From Massilia kyonggiensis (GTDB lineage Bacteria; Pseudomonadota; Gammaproteobacteria; Burkholderiales; Burkholderiaceae_D): a stretch of DNA of 64,000 nt. The notes beneath the pieces were generated by a model that did no database searches, was not told where the DNA came from, and saw only the letters and a list, made by a program, of their open reading frames with translations. Where the stretch lies: NCBI RefSeq assembly GCF_024756235.1, contig NZ_JANUGY010000001.1, positions 124,001-188,000 on the forward strand. Direction: 5' to 3'. The translations under genes were made by a program, and so were the position numbers. Below, in pieces: positions 15,585 to 24,914 of this stretch (position 1 is its first letter; the number at the start of each line of letters is the position of its first letter).

Positions 15585-16472
15585 ATGCACGCCCGCCCCG
15601 CCCCCATCTCGCACGCCGTCTTCGACACCATGTGCGGCACCGACGCCACGCTCGAACGTTTCGTGTGGCTGGGCGACGGCATGGCGGCGGCGATCTGGCA
15701 GCGCGACACCCACGAAGCGCTGACAGTCTACGACCGGCCCGGCCACCACACCCTCTCCTGCTACCTGGGCGGCGGCTACCGCACGGAACGCAGCGGCAGG
15801 CATCGGCAGTACGGGGCGCCGCAGCGCCTGTGCACGCTGCCGGACGACCACGAATCGGAATGGGTGGTGCGCGACCATCTGCGCCTGCTGCACGTCTACT
15901 TCATGCCCGAGCATTTCACGCGCCGGGCCGTGGTGGAGCTGGACCGCGATCCGCGCGAGATCACGCTGGCCGACCGCACCTATTTCGAAAACCCCGCCTT
16001 GCTGCGGCTGTGCCAGTCGCTGATCGCAACGCCGTGGGAAGGGGCCGACGACCTGCTGCGCGCCAACGAGATCACCCACGACACGCTGAGCGAACTGCTG
16101 CGCGCGCAGGGCGTGCCGCGACGCGACCTACGGCTCAAGGGCGGCCTCGCGCCGCTGCTGCGCCGCCGCCTGGCCGAGTACATCGATGCGAACCTGGCGC
16201 AGCCCATCACGCTCGGCACGCTGGCGCAGGTGGCCTGTCTGTCGGAGTTCCACCTCGCGCGCATGTTCCGCGTCTCGTTCGGCATGCCGCCGTCGGCCTG
16301 GATCGCCCAGCGCCGCCTCGAGCTGGCCCGCACCCTGCTGAAGACTACCTCCCTGCCCCTGCAGCAGATCGCGGATGCTTGCGGCTATGCGGACCTGTCG
16401 CACTTCGGCCATCGCTTCCGTGCCGCGATGGGCACGTCGCCGCGGCGCTATCGGCAGGCCTTGGCATCATGA
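15585..16472 (+). CDS. AraC-family transcriptional regulator
   Basis: This encodes 295 residues: an N-terminal cupin-like sensor region (about 1-170) and a C-terminal double helix-turn-helix (about 185-290). The first HTH reads LAQVACLSEFHLARMFR and the second, LPLQQIADACGYADLSHFGH, is followed by GTSPRRYR. Such regulators usually activate a nearby gene after binding a small ligand. It is divergent from the DMT transporter, its most likely target. It ends shortly before the sensor-kinase gene but has no clear functional link to it. Confidence 0.92.
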   Translation: MHARPAPISHAVFDTMCGTDATLERFVWLGDGMAAAIWQRDTHEALTVYDRPGHHTLSCYLGGGYRTERSGRHRQYGAPQRLCTLPDDHESEWVVRDHLRLLHVYFMPEHFTRRAVVELDRDPREITLADRTYFENPALLRLCQSLIATPWEGADDLLRANEITHDTLSELLRAQGVPRRDLRLKGGLAPLLRRRLAEYIDANLAQPITLGTLAQVACLSEFHLARMFRVSFGMPPSAWIAQRRLELARTLLKTTSLPLQQIADACGYADLSHFGHRFRAAMGTSPRRYRQALAS

Positions 16473-16547
16473 AGGACAAGCGCCGCCTGCTTGTTGCCTG
16501 ACCCCGGTCTTCGTTACACTGGCCGCTGTCTTGCCCACGGAGCTGTC

Positions 16548-19529
16548 TTGTCGCCTTTCCTGCTGTCCCGGTTCGTCTCCCTGCTGTGCCTGTGCCTGCA
16601 ACTCGTTCCGGCACCGACGGCGGCGGCAATGGCCCCACTGCTTTCCGACTACACCCACACCGCCTGGGGGCCGCAGCAGGGCGCGCCCGCCGATATCGTC
16701 CAGTTCGCGCAAACCACCGACGGCTGGTTATGGCTGGCCTCGCAGAACGGCCTGTTCCGCTTCGACGGCATGCGTTTCGAGCGCATGGACAGCGTACAGG
16801 GCCAGCGCCTGCACTCGACCAATGTACTGGGCCTGCTGGCCACGCCCGACGGCAGCCTCTGGATCGGACATCGCTTCGGTGGCATCAGCCATGTCAGGGA
16901 CGGGCGGCTGCGGCTGTACAAGCCTGGCGTCGACATGCCGGCCGGCTCGGTATTAGGCATCGTGCGCGGGCCAGACGGCGCCATCTGGGCCGCGACTCCT
17001 CACGGCCTCGGCCATCTCGCGCCCGGCGCCACGCGTTTCGAGACCATCGGCGCCGAGACCGGACTGCCGCAACGCCCGGTCTATCAGGTCAAGTTCACGC
17101 GCGACGGGCGTCATTGGGTCGCGACCCAGGCCGGACTGTTCTCCCGCGCTCCGGGCGAACGGCGTTACCGGCGCGCCTGGCCCTATCTGGAGCTGCTCGC
17201 CATGGACGAAGCCCCGGACGGCACCCTGTGGGCCTCGGACGGCGACGACAAGCATTACGTCGTACGCACGACGCCACCGCCAGGCATGCCGCGGCCCCGG
17301 GCCGTGCCGGGTGGCACCGGCATGCACTTCGACCGGGATGGGACCATGTGGATCCTCCGGCGCGATGCGCTGGAGCGGCGCGCCGCGCCCTACCTGGACC
17401 ACGACGGCCGGGCCGCCCAGCAGCTCGGGCAGAACAGCGGGATCAGCGGCCCCCTGCCGCAAATGTGGTTCCAGGACAGGGAAGGCAACATCTGGATCGG
17501 TACGTCGGCCGGGGTCGACCGCCTGCGGCGCAACCGGGTGCACTCCCTGGACGCGGGCACCGCCCTGGACCATCCGGGTGTCGTCGCAGACGACGGGGGA
17601 CGCGTGCTGGTCACCGACTTCAACGGGCCGGTACGCAGCGTCGACGCAGCAGGCATTCGATCCGTGGCCCCCATGAGGGTGGGTGCATGGCACCGTGCGT
17701 CCGACGGCGCGATCTGGCTGGGCGATCCGAACGCGCTTTGGCGGCGCGGACCGGACGGCAACTGGCGCCGGTTCGACTATCCGGCAGGGCTGGCCGGCAA
17801 GTTTCCGCAGGCGCTGCAGGGCGACGGCGACGGCCGCATGTGGATCTCGTTGCCGCCACGGAGCCTGTTCAGGATCGATGGCGACACGTGGCGCCCCAAC
17901 GGCGGCCTCGCGGGTTTGCCGGTCGACCGCGTCATGGCGCTGGCGCGGGACGCCGCGGGACGGATGTGGATGGCGTATGTCGACAGCCGTATCGCGTGTG
18001 TCGACGGCGACCGCGTCCGGGTGTACGACGCGGCCGACGGCGTCCGGCTGGGTAACGTGCAGTCGCTGCTGGCGGACGGCGAGCGCATCTGGGCCGGCGG
18101 CGAGCGGGGGGTGATGTATTTCGAGCAAGGGCGCTGGCAGGCGTTGACGGCGCCGCTGCACGGCGTGTCCGGCATGGCGCGTACCGCCGATGGCGATCTG
18201 TGGCTGCATGGCATCGAAGGGATCACGCACATCCGCGCTGCCGATGTCCGGCGCCTGCTGCGCGAACCGGGCCGCCCTATCGCATTCGAACGCTTCGACG
18301 GCATCGACGGCCTGCGCGGCAGTGCGGAACAGCTGCTTCCCCTCCCCTCGCTGGTGCAGGGCACCGATGGCCGCCTGTGGTTCTCCACCGCCAGTACGGT
18401 GGCGAGCATGGATCCGCGCCGCATCCCGCGCAATCCTCTGCCGCCGCCCGTGCAAGTCCTTGAGGTACGTGCGGATGGGCGAGCCTACGAAGGTGCACGC
18501 ATCGAACTGCCGACCGGCAGCAGCGAGCTGCAGATCACCTATACCGCGCTCTCGCTGTCGATGCCGGAACGGGTGCGATTCCGCTATCGCCTGCAGGGCG
18601 TCGACGGCGACTGGCACGACGCCGGCACGCGCCGCGACGCGTTTTATACCAACCTGAAGCCGGGTGAATATGCGTTCCAGGTGAAGGCGGCCAACGAGGA
18701 CGGCGTGTGGAACGACACGGGCGCCACGATGACCATCGCGATTCCGCCCCGCTTCGTGCAGACCAACCTGTTTCTCGCGCTGCTCGCGACGCTGGCGGCA
18801 CTCGCGCTGTACGGCCTGTACCGCCTGCGCATCCGCCAGCTGTCGCGGCGCATGAACGACCTGCTGCATGCCCGCCTTGCAGAACGGGCGCGCATCGCGC
18901 GCGGCCTGCACGATACGCTGCTGCAAAGCGTACAAAGCCTGATCATCTACTTCGACCAGCAGGCGCGCCGCCTGCCGCACGATGCCGAGGAACGGCGCAA
19001 GATCGAACAGACCCTCGAGCTGGCCGACAACCTGATGAGCGAAGGACGCGACTACATCCTCGATCTGCGCGCGGCCAGCCGACCCACCGAGCTGGGCGAG
19101 GCGTTACGCGACTACGCCGCCGTCCTGCTGCACGACCGGCTGACCGTGGTGGTCAATGGCCGTCCGCGCGAACTGGTGCCCACGGTACGCGACGAGCTGC
19201 ATGCCATCGCACGCGAAGCGCTGTTCAATTGTGCACGCCATGCGAATGCAACCCACGTCGAACTGGTGCTCGATTACGGAGACGACGCCGTCCGCATCCT
19301 GGTGCGCGACGACGGCTGCGGGCTCGCATGCGAGCGCAGCGGCCACTTCGGACTCGGGGGCATGCGGGAACGCGCGGCCGCGATCGGCGCAACCTGGGAA
19401 CTGTCCTCGCACCCGCACACCGGCACATCCGTCCACGTCACGCTCGACGCGACGCGCGCCTATGCCGGCGCGGCCGGCGCCGGTCTGCTGGCACGCCTGC
19501 GCCGCCGGATCCGTCGCGCCACGACCTGA
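16548..19529 (+). CDS. reg_prop-type sensor histidine kinase
   Basis: This encodes 993 residues: a signal peptide (about 1-26), a large periplasmic sensor of reg_prop beta-propeller repeats (about 30-630; e.g. GWLWLASQNGLFRFDG, GNIWIGTSAGVDRLRR), a Y_Y_Y domain (about 640-725), one TM (about 737-760), HisKA_3 with phospho-acceptor His788 in RIARGLHDTLLQ, and an HATPase_c domain (DDGCGL, GLGGMRERAAAIG). The start is set at the TTG at 16548, because GGAG (16539-16542) is 5 nt upstream and a signal peptide follows; TTG 16491 lacks both. HisKA_3 kinases pair with NarL-type regulators, and one is encoded at 22089-22742 beyond the hydrolase and catalase genes. Confidence 0.92.
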   Translation: MSPFLLSRFVSLLCLCLQLVPAPTAAAMAPLLSDYTHTAWGPQQGAPADIVQFAQTTDGWLWLASQNGLFRFDGMRFERMDSVQGQRLHSTNVLGLLATPDGSLWIGHRFGGISHVRDGRLRLYKPGVDMPAGSVLGIVRGPDGAIWAATPHGLGHLAPGATRFETIGAETGLPQRPVYQVKFTRDGRHWVATQAGLFSRAPGERRYRRAWPYLELLAMDEAPDGTLWASDGDDKHYVVRTTPPPGMPRPRAVPGGTGMHFDRDGTMWILRRDALERRAAPYLDHDGRAAQQLGQNSGISGPLPQMWFQDREGNIWIGTSAGVDRLRRNRVHSLDAGTALDHPGVVADDGGRVLVTDFNGPVRSVDAAGIRSVAPMRVGAWHRASDGAIWLGDPNALWRRGPDGNWRRFDYPAGLAGKFPQALQGDGDGRMWISLPPRSLFRIDGDTWRPNGGLAGLPVDRVMALARDAAGRMWMAYVDSRIACVDGDRVRVYDAADGVRLGNVQSLLADGERIWAGGERGVMYFEQGRWQALTAPLHGVSGMARTADGDLWLHGIEGITHIRAADVRRLLREPGRPIAFERFDGIDGLRGSAEQLLPLPSLVQGTDGRLWFSTASTVASMDPRRIPRNPLPPPVQVLEVRADGRAYEGARIELPTGSSELQITYTALSLSMPERVRFRYRLQGVDGDWHDAGTRRDAFYTNLKPGEYAFQVKAANEDGVWNDTGATMTIAIPPRFVQTNLFLALLATLAALALYGLYRLRIRQLSRRMNDLLHARLAERARIARGLHDTLLQSVQSLIIYFDQQARRLPHDAEERRKIEQTLELADNLMSEGRDYILDLRAASRPTELGEALRDYAAVLLHDRLTVVVNGRPRELVPTVRDELHAIAREALFNCARHANATHVELVLDYGDDAVRILVRDDGCGLACERSGHFGLGGMRERAAAIGATWELSSHPHTGTSVHVTLDATRAYAGAAGAGLLARLRRRIRRATT

Positions 19530-19537
19530 CGCGCCGC

Positions 19538-19557
19538 CCTACCTCGATCGAGGTAGG
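19538..19557. promoter_or_regulatory. Perfect 20-bp palindrome, candidate operator
   Basis: CCTACCTCGA is followed immediately by its exact complement TCGAGGTAGG, giving 10-bp arms with no spacer. It begins 8 bp after the sensor-kinase stop and lies about 104 bp before the hydrolase start. No T run follows, so a terminator is unlikely. A dimeric regulator site is favoured, with the NarL-type regulator at 22089-22742 as the natural candidate; the binding itself is inference. Confidence 0.5.
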
Positions 19558-19660
19558 AATTCCGCCCCCTTTCGAACGATGCTTTCGCGTGCGGCGACAC
19601 CTATGCTGTCGGCTGTCGTGCAGCAATGCAGACAACTGATCATCCATACGAAAGCACGCC

Positions 19661-20644
19661 ATGTCCAATACGACCGATACCGGAACGACCAACCTGGGCC
19701 GCCGCAACATGCTGGTCTCAGCCACCGGCGCGGCAGTCGCCGCGGTGACCGCAGTCGCCACCCCCAACGCATCCGCCGCGCGAGCGGCCTCCAACCAGAA
19801 AGGAAACAAGACCATGGCCACCCTGACTACCCGCGACGGCGTCGAACTGTACTACAAGGACTGGGGTCCCCGTAACGGGCAGCCCGTGGTGTTCTCCCAT
19901 GGCTGGCCGCTGAATTCGGACAGCTGGGAATCGCAAATGCTGTTCCTGGCCGATCACGGCTACCGTTGCATCGCCCACGACCGCCGCGGCCACGGCCGTT
20001 CGAGCCAGCCGTGGGACGGCAACGACATGGATCACTATGCCGACGACCTGGCCCAGCTGATCGAAAAGCTCGACCTGAAGAACGCGGTGCTGATCGGCTT
20101 TTCGACCGGCGGCGGCGAAGTGGCCCGCTACGTCGGCCGCCACGGCACGTCGCGCGTGGCCAAGCTGGGCCTGATCTCGGCCGTGCCGCCGCAGATGATG
20201 AAGACGGCCGACTATCCGGAAGGCCTGCCGAAGGAAGTCTTCGACGGCATCCGCGCGGCATCGTTGAAGGACCGCTCACAGTTCTACCTGGATCTGGCAT
20301 CCGGCCCGTTCTACGGCTTCAACCGTCCGGGCGCCAAGGTCTCGCAAGGCCTGGTGAACGCCTGGTGGATGCAGGGCATGATGGCCGGCCACAAGAACAC
20401 CTACGACTGCATCAAGCAGTTTTCCGAGACCGATTTCCGCGGCGACCTCGCGAAGTTCGACAAGCCCACGCTGGTCGTGCACGGCGACGACGATCAGATC
20501 GTGCCGATCGACGCCTCGGCGCGCGCAGCCGCCCGCCTGGTCAAGGGATCGACGCTGAAAGTGTATGCGGGTGCACCACACGGCCTGACCGATACCCACA
20601 AGGACCAGCTCAACAGCGACCTGCTCGCCTTCCTCAAGGCGTGA
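19661..20644 (+). CDS. Alpha/beta hydrolase (chloroperoxidase-like)
   Basis: This encodes 327 residues from the ATG at 19661. Residues 1-51 look like a Tat signal (LGRRNML then a hydrophobic Ala/Val stretch), followed by a complete cofactor-free haloperoxidase/esterase domain. The catalytic Ser lies in GFSTGGGE, the acid in [10 protein letters not shown], and the His in [10 protein letters not shown]. An in-frame ATG at 19814, preceded by AAAGGA, would give a 276-residue cytoplasmic protein that begins exactly at the usual family start ([18 protein letters not shown]). Its Shine-Dalgarno is better than that of the long form. The stop overlaps or abuts the catalase start, so the two are an operon. 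True haloperoxidase activity is doubtful; ester or peracid hydrolysis is as likely. Confidence 0.9.
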   Translation: MSNTTDTGTTNLGRRNMLVSATGAAVAAVTAVATPNASAARAASNQKGNKTMATLTTRDGVELYYKDWGPRNGQPVVFSHGWPLNSDSWESQMLFLADHGYRCIAHDRRGHGRSSQPWDGNDMDHYADDLAQLIEKLDLKNAVLIGFSTGGGEVARYVGRHGTSRVAKLGLISAVPPQMMKTADYPEGLPKEVFDGIRAASLKDRSQFYLDLASGPFYGFNRPGAKVSQGLVNAWWMQGMMAGHKNTYDCIKQFSETDFRGDLAKFDKPTLVVHGDDDQIVPIDASARAAARLVKGSTLKVYAGAPHGLTDTHKDQLNSDLLAFLKA

Positions 20645-20646
20645 CC

Positions 20647-22092
20647 GTGGACCGCAATCTCACCACCGCGGCCGGGGCGCCGGTCGCGGACAACCAGAAC
20701 GTGGAGACCGCCGGCGCGCGGGGGCCGATGCTGTTGCAGGACGTGTGGCATCTCGAAAAGCTGGCGCACTTCCACCGCGAAGTCATCCCGGAACGCCGCA
20801 TGCACGCCAAGGGCTCCGGCGCGTACGGCCGTTTCGTCGTCACCGCCGACATCAGCCGCTACACCCGGGCCGCGCTGTTTGCCCGGGTCGGTAACGAATG
20901 CGAAGTGTTCGCGCGCTTCTCGACCGTCGCGGGCGAGCGTGGCGCCGCCGACGCCGAGCGGGACATCCGCGGCTTCGCGCTGAAGTTCTATACGAGCGAA
21001 GGGAACTGGGACATCGTCGGCAATAACACGCCGGTGTTCTTCCTGCGCGATCCGCTCAAGTTTCCCGACCTGAACCATGCAGTCAAGCGCGATCCGCAGA
21101 CCAACCTGCGCAGCCCCGCCAACAACTGGGACTTCTGGACCCTGCTGCCGGAAGCGCTGCACCAGGTAACGATCGTGATGAGCGAACGCGGCATCCCCGC
21201 CAGCTACCGCCACATGCACGGCTTCGGCAGCCATACGTACAGCTTCATCAACGCGGCCAACGAGCGTGTCTGGGTCAAGTTCCATTTCGTCTGCGAGCAG
21301 GGTATCCGCAACCTGAGCGACGCCGAAGCCGCGGCGCGCATTGGCGCCGACCGCGACAGCGCCGGACGGGATCTGTTCGACAGCATCGCGCGTGGCGACC
21401 ATCCGCGCTGGACCTTCAAGATCCAGGTGATGACGGAACAGCAGGCTGCCGACTGCCCGTTCAACCCGTTCGACCTGACCAAGGTATGGCCGCACGGCGA
21501 CTACCCGCTGATCGAAGTCGGCACGCTGGAGCTGAACCGCAATCCCGCCAACTATTTCGCCGAGGTCGAACAGGCTGCATTCACCCCGGCGAACGTGGTG
21601 CCCGGCGTGTCGTTTTCGCCGGACCGCATGCTGCAATCGCGTCTGTTCGCTTACGGCGACGCGCAGCGCTACCGGCTCGGCGTCAACCACCATCACATTC
21701 CGGTCAATGCACCGCGCTGCCCGGTCCACAGCTTCCATCGCGACGGCGCCATGCGCACCGACGGCAACCATGGCAGTACGATCGGCTACGAGCCGAACTC
21801 GCTGGGAGAATGGCGCCAACAAGGCGCTTTCGCCGAACCGCCATTGCAGCTGGAGGGTGCGGCGACGCGCTGGGATCACCGGCAGGATGACGATTATTAC
21901 AGTCAGCCGCGGGCCCTGTTCCGCCTGATGGATACGGTGCAGCGCCAGCACCTGTTCGAGAACACTGCCCGTGCTCTCCAGGGTGTGCCCGAGTCGATCC
22001 AGCAGCGCCACATCCGCAATTGCAGCAAGGCCGACGAGGCGTATGGCCTTGGCGTGGCGAGCGCTCTGGAGGCGTACCGCAGGAAAGGCTAG
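20647..22092 (+). CDS. Monofunctional haem catalase
   Basis: This encodes about 481 residues, the size of small-subunit clade 3 catalases, which dismutate hydrogen peroxide to water and oxygen. The distal His53 lies in [12 protein letters not shown] and the distal Asn in [14 protein letters not shown]. The proximal haem-ligand Tyr is in [12 protein letters not shown], and [20 protein letters not shown] matches the family core. There is no signal peptide. GTG 20647 is preferred because AAGG (20636-20639) lies 7 nt away; GTG 20641, overlapping the hydrolase stop as GTGA, is the alternative. The last codons overlap the stop of the convergent response regulator within CTAG. Confidence 0.96.
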   Translation: MDRNLTTAAGAPVADNQNVETAGARGPMLLQDVWHLEKLAHFHREVIPERRMHAKGSGAYGRFVVTADISRYTRAALFARVGNECEVFARFSTVAGERGAADAERDIRGFALKFYTSEGNWDIVGNNTPVFFLRDPLKFPDLNHAVKRDPQTNLRSPANNWDFWTLLPEALHQVTIVMSERGIPASYRHMHGFGSHTYSFINAANERVWVKFHFVCEQGIRNLSDAEAAARIGADRDSAGRDLFDSIARGDHPRWTFKIQVMTEQQAADCPFNPFDLTKVWPHGDYPLIEVGTLELNRNPANYFAEVEQAAFTPANVVPGVSFSPDRMLQSRLFAYGDAQRYRLGVNHHHIPVNAPRCPVHSFHRDGAMRTDGNHGSTIGYEPNSLGEWRQQGAFAEPPLQLEGAATRWDHRQDDDYYSQPRALFRLMDTVQRQHLFENTARALQGVPESIQQRHIRNCSKADEAYGLGVASALEAYRRKG

Positions 22093-22742
22093 AGCGCGAG
22101 CATCCCGCGCTTGAGCGCGATCGTCACCGCATGGGTACGATCGCGCGCGCCGAGCTTGCTCAGGATGTTGCGCATGTGGGACTTTACGGTCTCTTCCGTG
22201 ATGTCGAGCTCCGCGGCGACGCGCTTGTTGGCGTTGCCCAGTGCGACACTGCGCAGCACGGCGACTTCCCGTTCGCTGAGCAGGGTCGCATCGATGTTGT
22301 TGGCCAGCTCCTGGGCGACCTCGGGGGCAATTCGGCGCCGTCCCGCGTGCACGTCGCGGATCGTGTCGATCAGGTCCTTGCGCACGCTGTTCTTCAGCAA
22401 AAAACCGGCAGCGCCCGCGTCGATCGCACGCCGGATCTGGACGTCCCCGCCGAACGTGGTGAGCATGACGACGCGGGCATCCGGCGCAATGGCGCGGATC
22501 TCACGCAATGCCTGGACGCCGTCCATGCCAGGCATCGCCACGTCCATGACCGTCACATCGGGACGGTGGACGGTGAACAGGCGGACCGCTTCCGCGCCGT
22601 CGGCGGCCTCGCCGACCACCTGCATGTCGAGCTGGTCCGCGATGGTATCGAGCAGGCCCGCACGCAGCAGCGGATGGTCGTCGACGACCAGTACGCCGAT
22701 CCGCCCGATCACGCCATGCAGGTCGATACCGCTCAACGACAA
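22089..22742 (-). CDS. NarL/FixJ-family response regulator
   Basis: This encodes 217 residues. The receiver domain (about 14-130) has the acidic pair VVDDHP, the phospho-acceptor Asp67 in [10 protein letters not shown], a Thr in VVMLTTFG, and Lys in GFLLKNSV. The LuxR-type HTH (about 150-210) reads [20 protein letters not shown] ... [22 protein letters not shown]. It is the natural partner of the HisKA_3 kinase at 16548-19529. It converges on the catalase gene, so kinase, hydrolase, catalase and regulator lie together. Likely output is control of nearby stress or oxidant genes, which is inference. Confidence 0.93.
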   Translation of the reverse strand: MSLSGIDLHGVIGRIGVLVVDDHPLLRAGLLDTIADQLDMQVVGEAADGAEAVRLFTVHRPDVTVMDVAMPGMDGVQALREIRAIAPDARVVMLTTFGGDVQIRRAIDAGAAGFLLKNSVRKDLIDTIRDVHAGRRRIAPEVAQELANNIDATLLSEREVAVLRSVALGNANKRVAAELDITEETVKSHMRNILSKLGARDRTHAVTIALKRGMLAL

Positions 22743-22840
22743 CTCCCGGAATGGTATGTGTTGCGCACAGGCGCCTCCGGAAAAATGCCAAAATTATAAC
22801 CATCTCGGCACTGTCGTGCAATACAGGCCCGGCCCTTTCG

Positions 22841-23701
22841 TTATAGCGACACGCCGATCGTCAGCGTGACCACATACCCATTGACCGGATCCCCGCTGAC
22901 GGACGCCATCTGCAGCGACGTGCCGTCGCTGAACACGTTGTCCGTCGCATAGCTCATCGAGGCCAGGTTGCGCGAGCTGGTGCTGTACGCCGTCGTCGCA
23001 TAGACCTCGTTCAGGGTCGCCATCGGGAACGTGAACTGCGAGGTCTTGACGCGGTTGGCGGCGCTCGTCGCCTTCGCGAGGCTCGGGTAGACCTCGAAGT
23101 GGATGTGCGGCATGCGGCCCGAATAGCAGCCCGGGAAGATCGTCGTGAACGTCACGGTGCCCGTGCTGTCCGCCTCCTGCACGCCGCGCAGGTAGTTCTC
23201 GCTCGTCAGGCCGCTCGCGTACATCGAGTAATTGCCGTCGCGGTCGCAATGCCACAGATAGACCGCGGCGCCGGCCGCGCTGGCGCAGCTCGCGCCCACG
23301 TTCACGATCTGCAGTTTCAGGGTCGTCGTGATACCGGCCGCCGTCTTGCTGCCGGGCGCGACGCTCGTGCGGATGTCGCTGCGCACGATGCCGGACAGCG
23401 CCAGCGCGTTCGCGATGCCGTTGCCGTTGCTGTTCGTGCCGTCGCCCGGGTACGGGCCGCCCGTCTCCTCGGGGATGACGGAGCAGGTGCCGGTCGTGGT
23501 GGTGGTCGTCGTGCCGGTGCTCCCCGTGGCCGTCGTCGTCGTTGACGCGACCGTGTCGCCGGACGCACCGCCGCCGCCGCAACCCGCGAGCGGCACGGCG
23601 GCCGCGGATGCGAACAGCCAGCGCAGCGACTGGCGCCGGCTGGTCTGGGTGGCGAGCATGCGCTCGAGGTCTTCGGCAAGGCTGTGGTGTGAGTGATCCA
23701 T
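22841..23701 (-). CDS. Exported intradiol ring-cleavage dioxygenase
   Basis: This encodes 286 residues. The N terminus has a twin-arginine motif (SRRQSLRW, Arg22-Arg23), a hydrophobic segment and a lipobox-like LAGC (Cys41), so export and possibly lipidation are expected. A Thr-rich linker (about 50-72) precedes a catechol/protocatechuate intradiol dioxygenase fold. The Fe(III) ligands are visible: a Tyr in DGNYSMY (about 158), Tyr193 in PGCYSGR, and His199 and His201 in PHIHFEV. Such exported enzymes, distinct from cytoplasmic catechol dioxygenases, may cleave plant-derived catechols outside the cytoplasm. It is not in a beta-ketoadipate cluster. Confidence 0.9.
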   Translation of the reverse strand: MDHSHHSLAEDLERMLATQTSRRQSLRWLFASAAAVPLAGCGGGGASGDTVASTTTTATGSTGTTTTTTTGTCSVIPEETGGPYPGDGTNSNGNGIANALALSGIVRSDIRTSVAPGSKTAAGITTTLKLQIVNVGASCASAAGAAVYLWHCDRDGNYSMYASGLTSENYLRGVQEADSTGTVTFTTIFPGCYSGRMPHIHFEVYPSLAKATSAANRVKTSQFTFPMATLNEVYATTAYSTSSRNLASMSYATDNVFSDGTSLQMASVSGDPVNGYVVTLTIGVSL

Positions 23702-23907
23702 GTCTCCCCCTGGGTTACGGAAGGCGCATTGTCGGTTGGGAGAACGTTAAGCGCGGTCAACGGCCGTAAAGCTGTGTAAAGACGCTGCATTTCGCGCCGT
23801 CCAGCCGCATTTCGCGCCGCGATCGCGACATGTCGTCGCACGGGCGCACGGGCATGCGGGGGCGCTGGCACAGTGGCGTCAACTTAACGCATTTCACGGA
23901 GCCGACC
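23702..23907. promoter_or_regulatory. Divergent gap with 13-bp direct repeat
   Basis: This 206-bp gap separates the dioxygenase and the DUF6622 gene. GCATTTCGCGCCG occurs at 23787-23799 and again at 23807-23819, a period of 20 bp (about two helical turns), as expected for tandem protein sites. No promoter elements are convincing and no coding is visible. Confidence 0.35.
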
Positions 23908-24417
23908 ATGCTGATCCAGATCCTGACCCACACCCCGCTCTACGTCTGGGCGATCCTCGCCTTCCTCGTCTACCGCGGCATGGCCGCGATGCGCGACCGC
24001 GACGTGGAAGTCCGCAAGCTCGTGATGATCCCGGCCGTGATGCTGGTGCTGTCGCTGCAGGACATGAGCGCGAAATTCGGTCTCGGCGGCTGGGCGTTCG
24101 CCGCGTGGGCCGCGGCTGCCGCCGGCATGGCGCTGGCGGCGGGACTGGCCGGTTCGGACCGCATCGCGGCGGGCACGGTGCCGGGCCAGGTGCGCGTGCG
24201 CGGCAGCCGCCTGCCGCTCGTCATGATGATGGCCGTGTTCTTCACGAAGTACGTGGCCTCGGTGACGGTCGCCGTCGCGCCGCAACTGCGCCAGGACACG
24301 CTGTTCGCCTGTATCGTGTGCGGCCTGTTCGGCATCTTCAACGGCTGGTTCATCGGCCGGCTGGTGGCCGACCTGGCATCCATCCGCATGCTGCCGGCCA
24401 GCACGGCGGCGGCGTAA
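23908..24417 (+). CDS. Small integral membrane protein, DUF6622-like
   Basis: This encodes 169 residues with about five hydrophobic segments. It opens with LTHTPLYVWAILAFLVYRG and has a conserved-looking RDVEVRKLVMIPAVMLVLS loop. The pattern matches the DUF6622 group of inner-membrane proteins of unknown function. GGAG precedes the ATG at 23908; the longer frame upstream lacks coding character. It is convergent, 3 bp apart, with the DUF2214 gene. Confidence 0.8.
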   Translation: MLIQILTHTPLYVWAILAFLVYRGMAAMRDRDVEVRKLVMIPAVMLVLSLQDMSAKFGLGGWAFAAWAAAAAGMALAAGLAGSDRIAAGTVPGQVRVRGSRLPLVMMMAVFFTKYVASVTVAVAPQLRQDTLFACIVCGLFGIFNGWFIGRLVADLASIRMLPASTAAA

Positions 24418-24420
24418 GGG

Positions 24421-24873
24421 TCAGTACCCGATCCCGCGAGCCATCAAGGCCGCGAAGATCGGGATCAGCGCGAACACGTGGATCTCCAGCAGCATCGTCC
24501 GGCGCAGCGCACTCACCTCGTCCAGCGCCGGCACGAACGCCGCATCCGCCTTCGCCCGCTTTTGCCACGCGAGGATGCGCAGCGTGGGCTTGATCGAGAT
24601 GATGCCCACGGCGGCAAAGGCGGCGACCTTGGCCCAGAACATCGGGTTATGCATGTAGAACGCCGCACCCTTCGCCCCGTACGCCACGCGCAGGAAGCCG
24701 ACGATCAGGATCGCCAGCGCCATGATGCCGTACGCAGCGTCGAAGCGCCCCAGCAGGCGCACGGTCTGCGGCGACATCGCGGCGGGACGCATGAGCGCCA
24801 GTTCGGCGGCCAGTGCGGAGGCGATGCCGAATACGATCAGATGATGGACGATGGCGAGTACGAGATCGGTCAT
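24421..24873 (-). CDS. DUF2214-family membrane protein
   Basis: This encodes 150 residues with four TM segments. Family-like features are an N-terminal LVLAIVHHLIVFGIASALAA helix with paired His, then RFDAAYGIMALAILIVGFLR and FWAKVAAFAAVGIISIKPT. The paired His and size recall haem-binding or copper-resistance CopD-like helices, but DUF2214 has no established function. It is separated from hrpA by the inverted-repeat element at 24915-24974. Confidence 0.85.
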   Translation of the reverse strand: MTDLVLAIVHHLIVFGIASALAAELALMRPAAMSPQTVRLLGRFDAAYGIMALAILIVGFLRVAYGAKGAAFYMHNPMFWAKVAAFAAVGIISIKPTLRILAWQKRAKADAAFVPALDEVSALRRTMLLEIHVFALIPIFAALMARGIGY

Positions 24874-24914
24874 GATGCAGCAACTGAAAGTGATGGGATA
24901 GCGCCACTGTAGCA

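Noticed and set aside
16496..16509. CTGACCCCGGTC resembling half of the 24915 repeat
   Set aside because: Only one arm is present and no hairpin can form; too short to call a second copy.
15585..16547. Idea that the AraC regulator controls the sensor-kinase gene downstream
   Set aside because: The kinase has its own Shine-Dalgarno and the AraC gene is divergent from a DMT transporter, the usual target arrangement. Nothing specific links it to the kinase.
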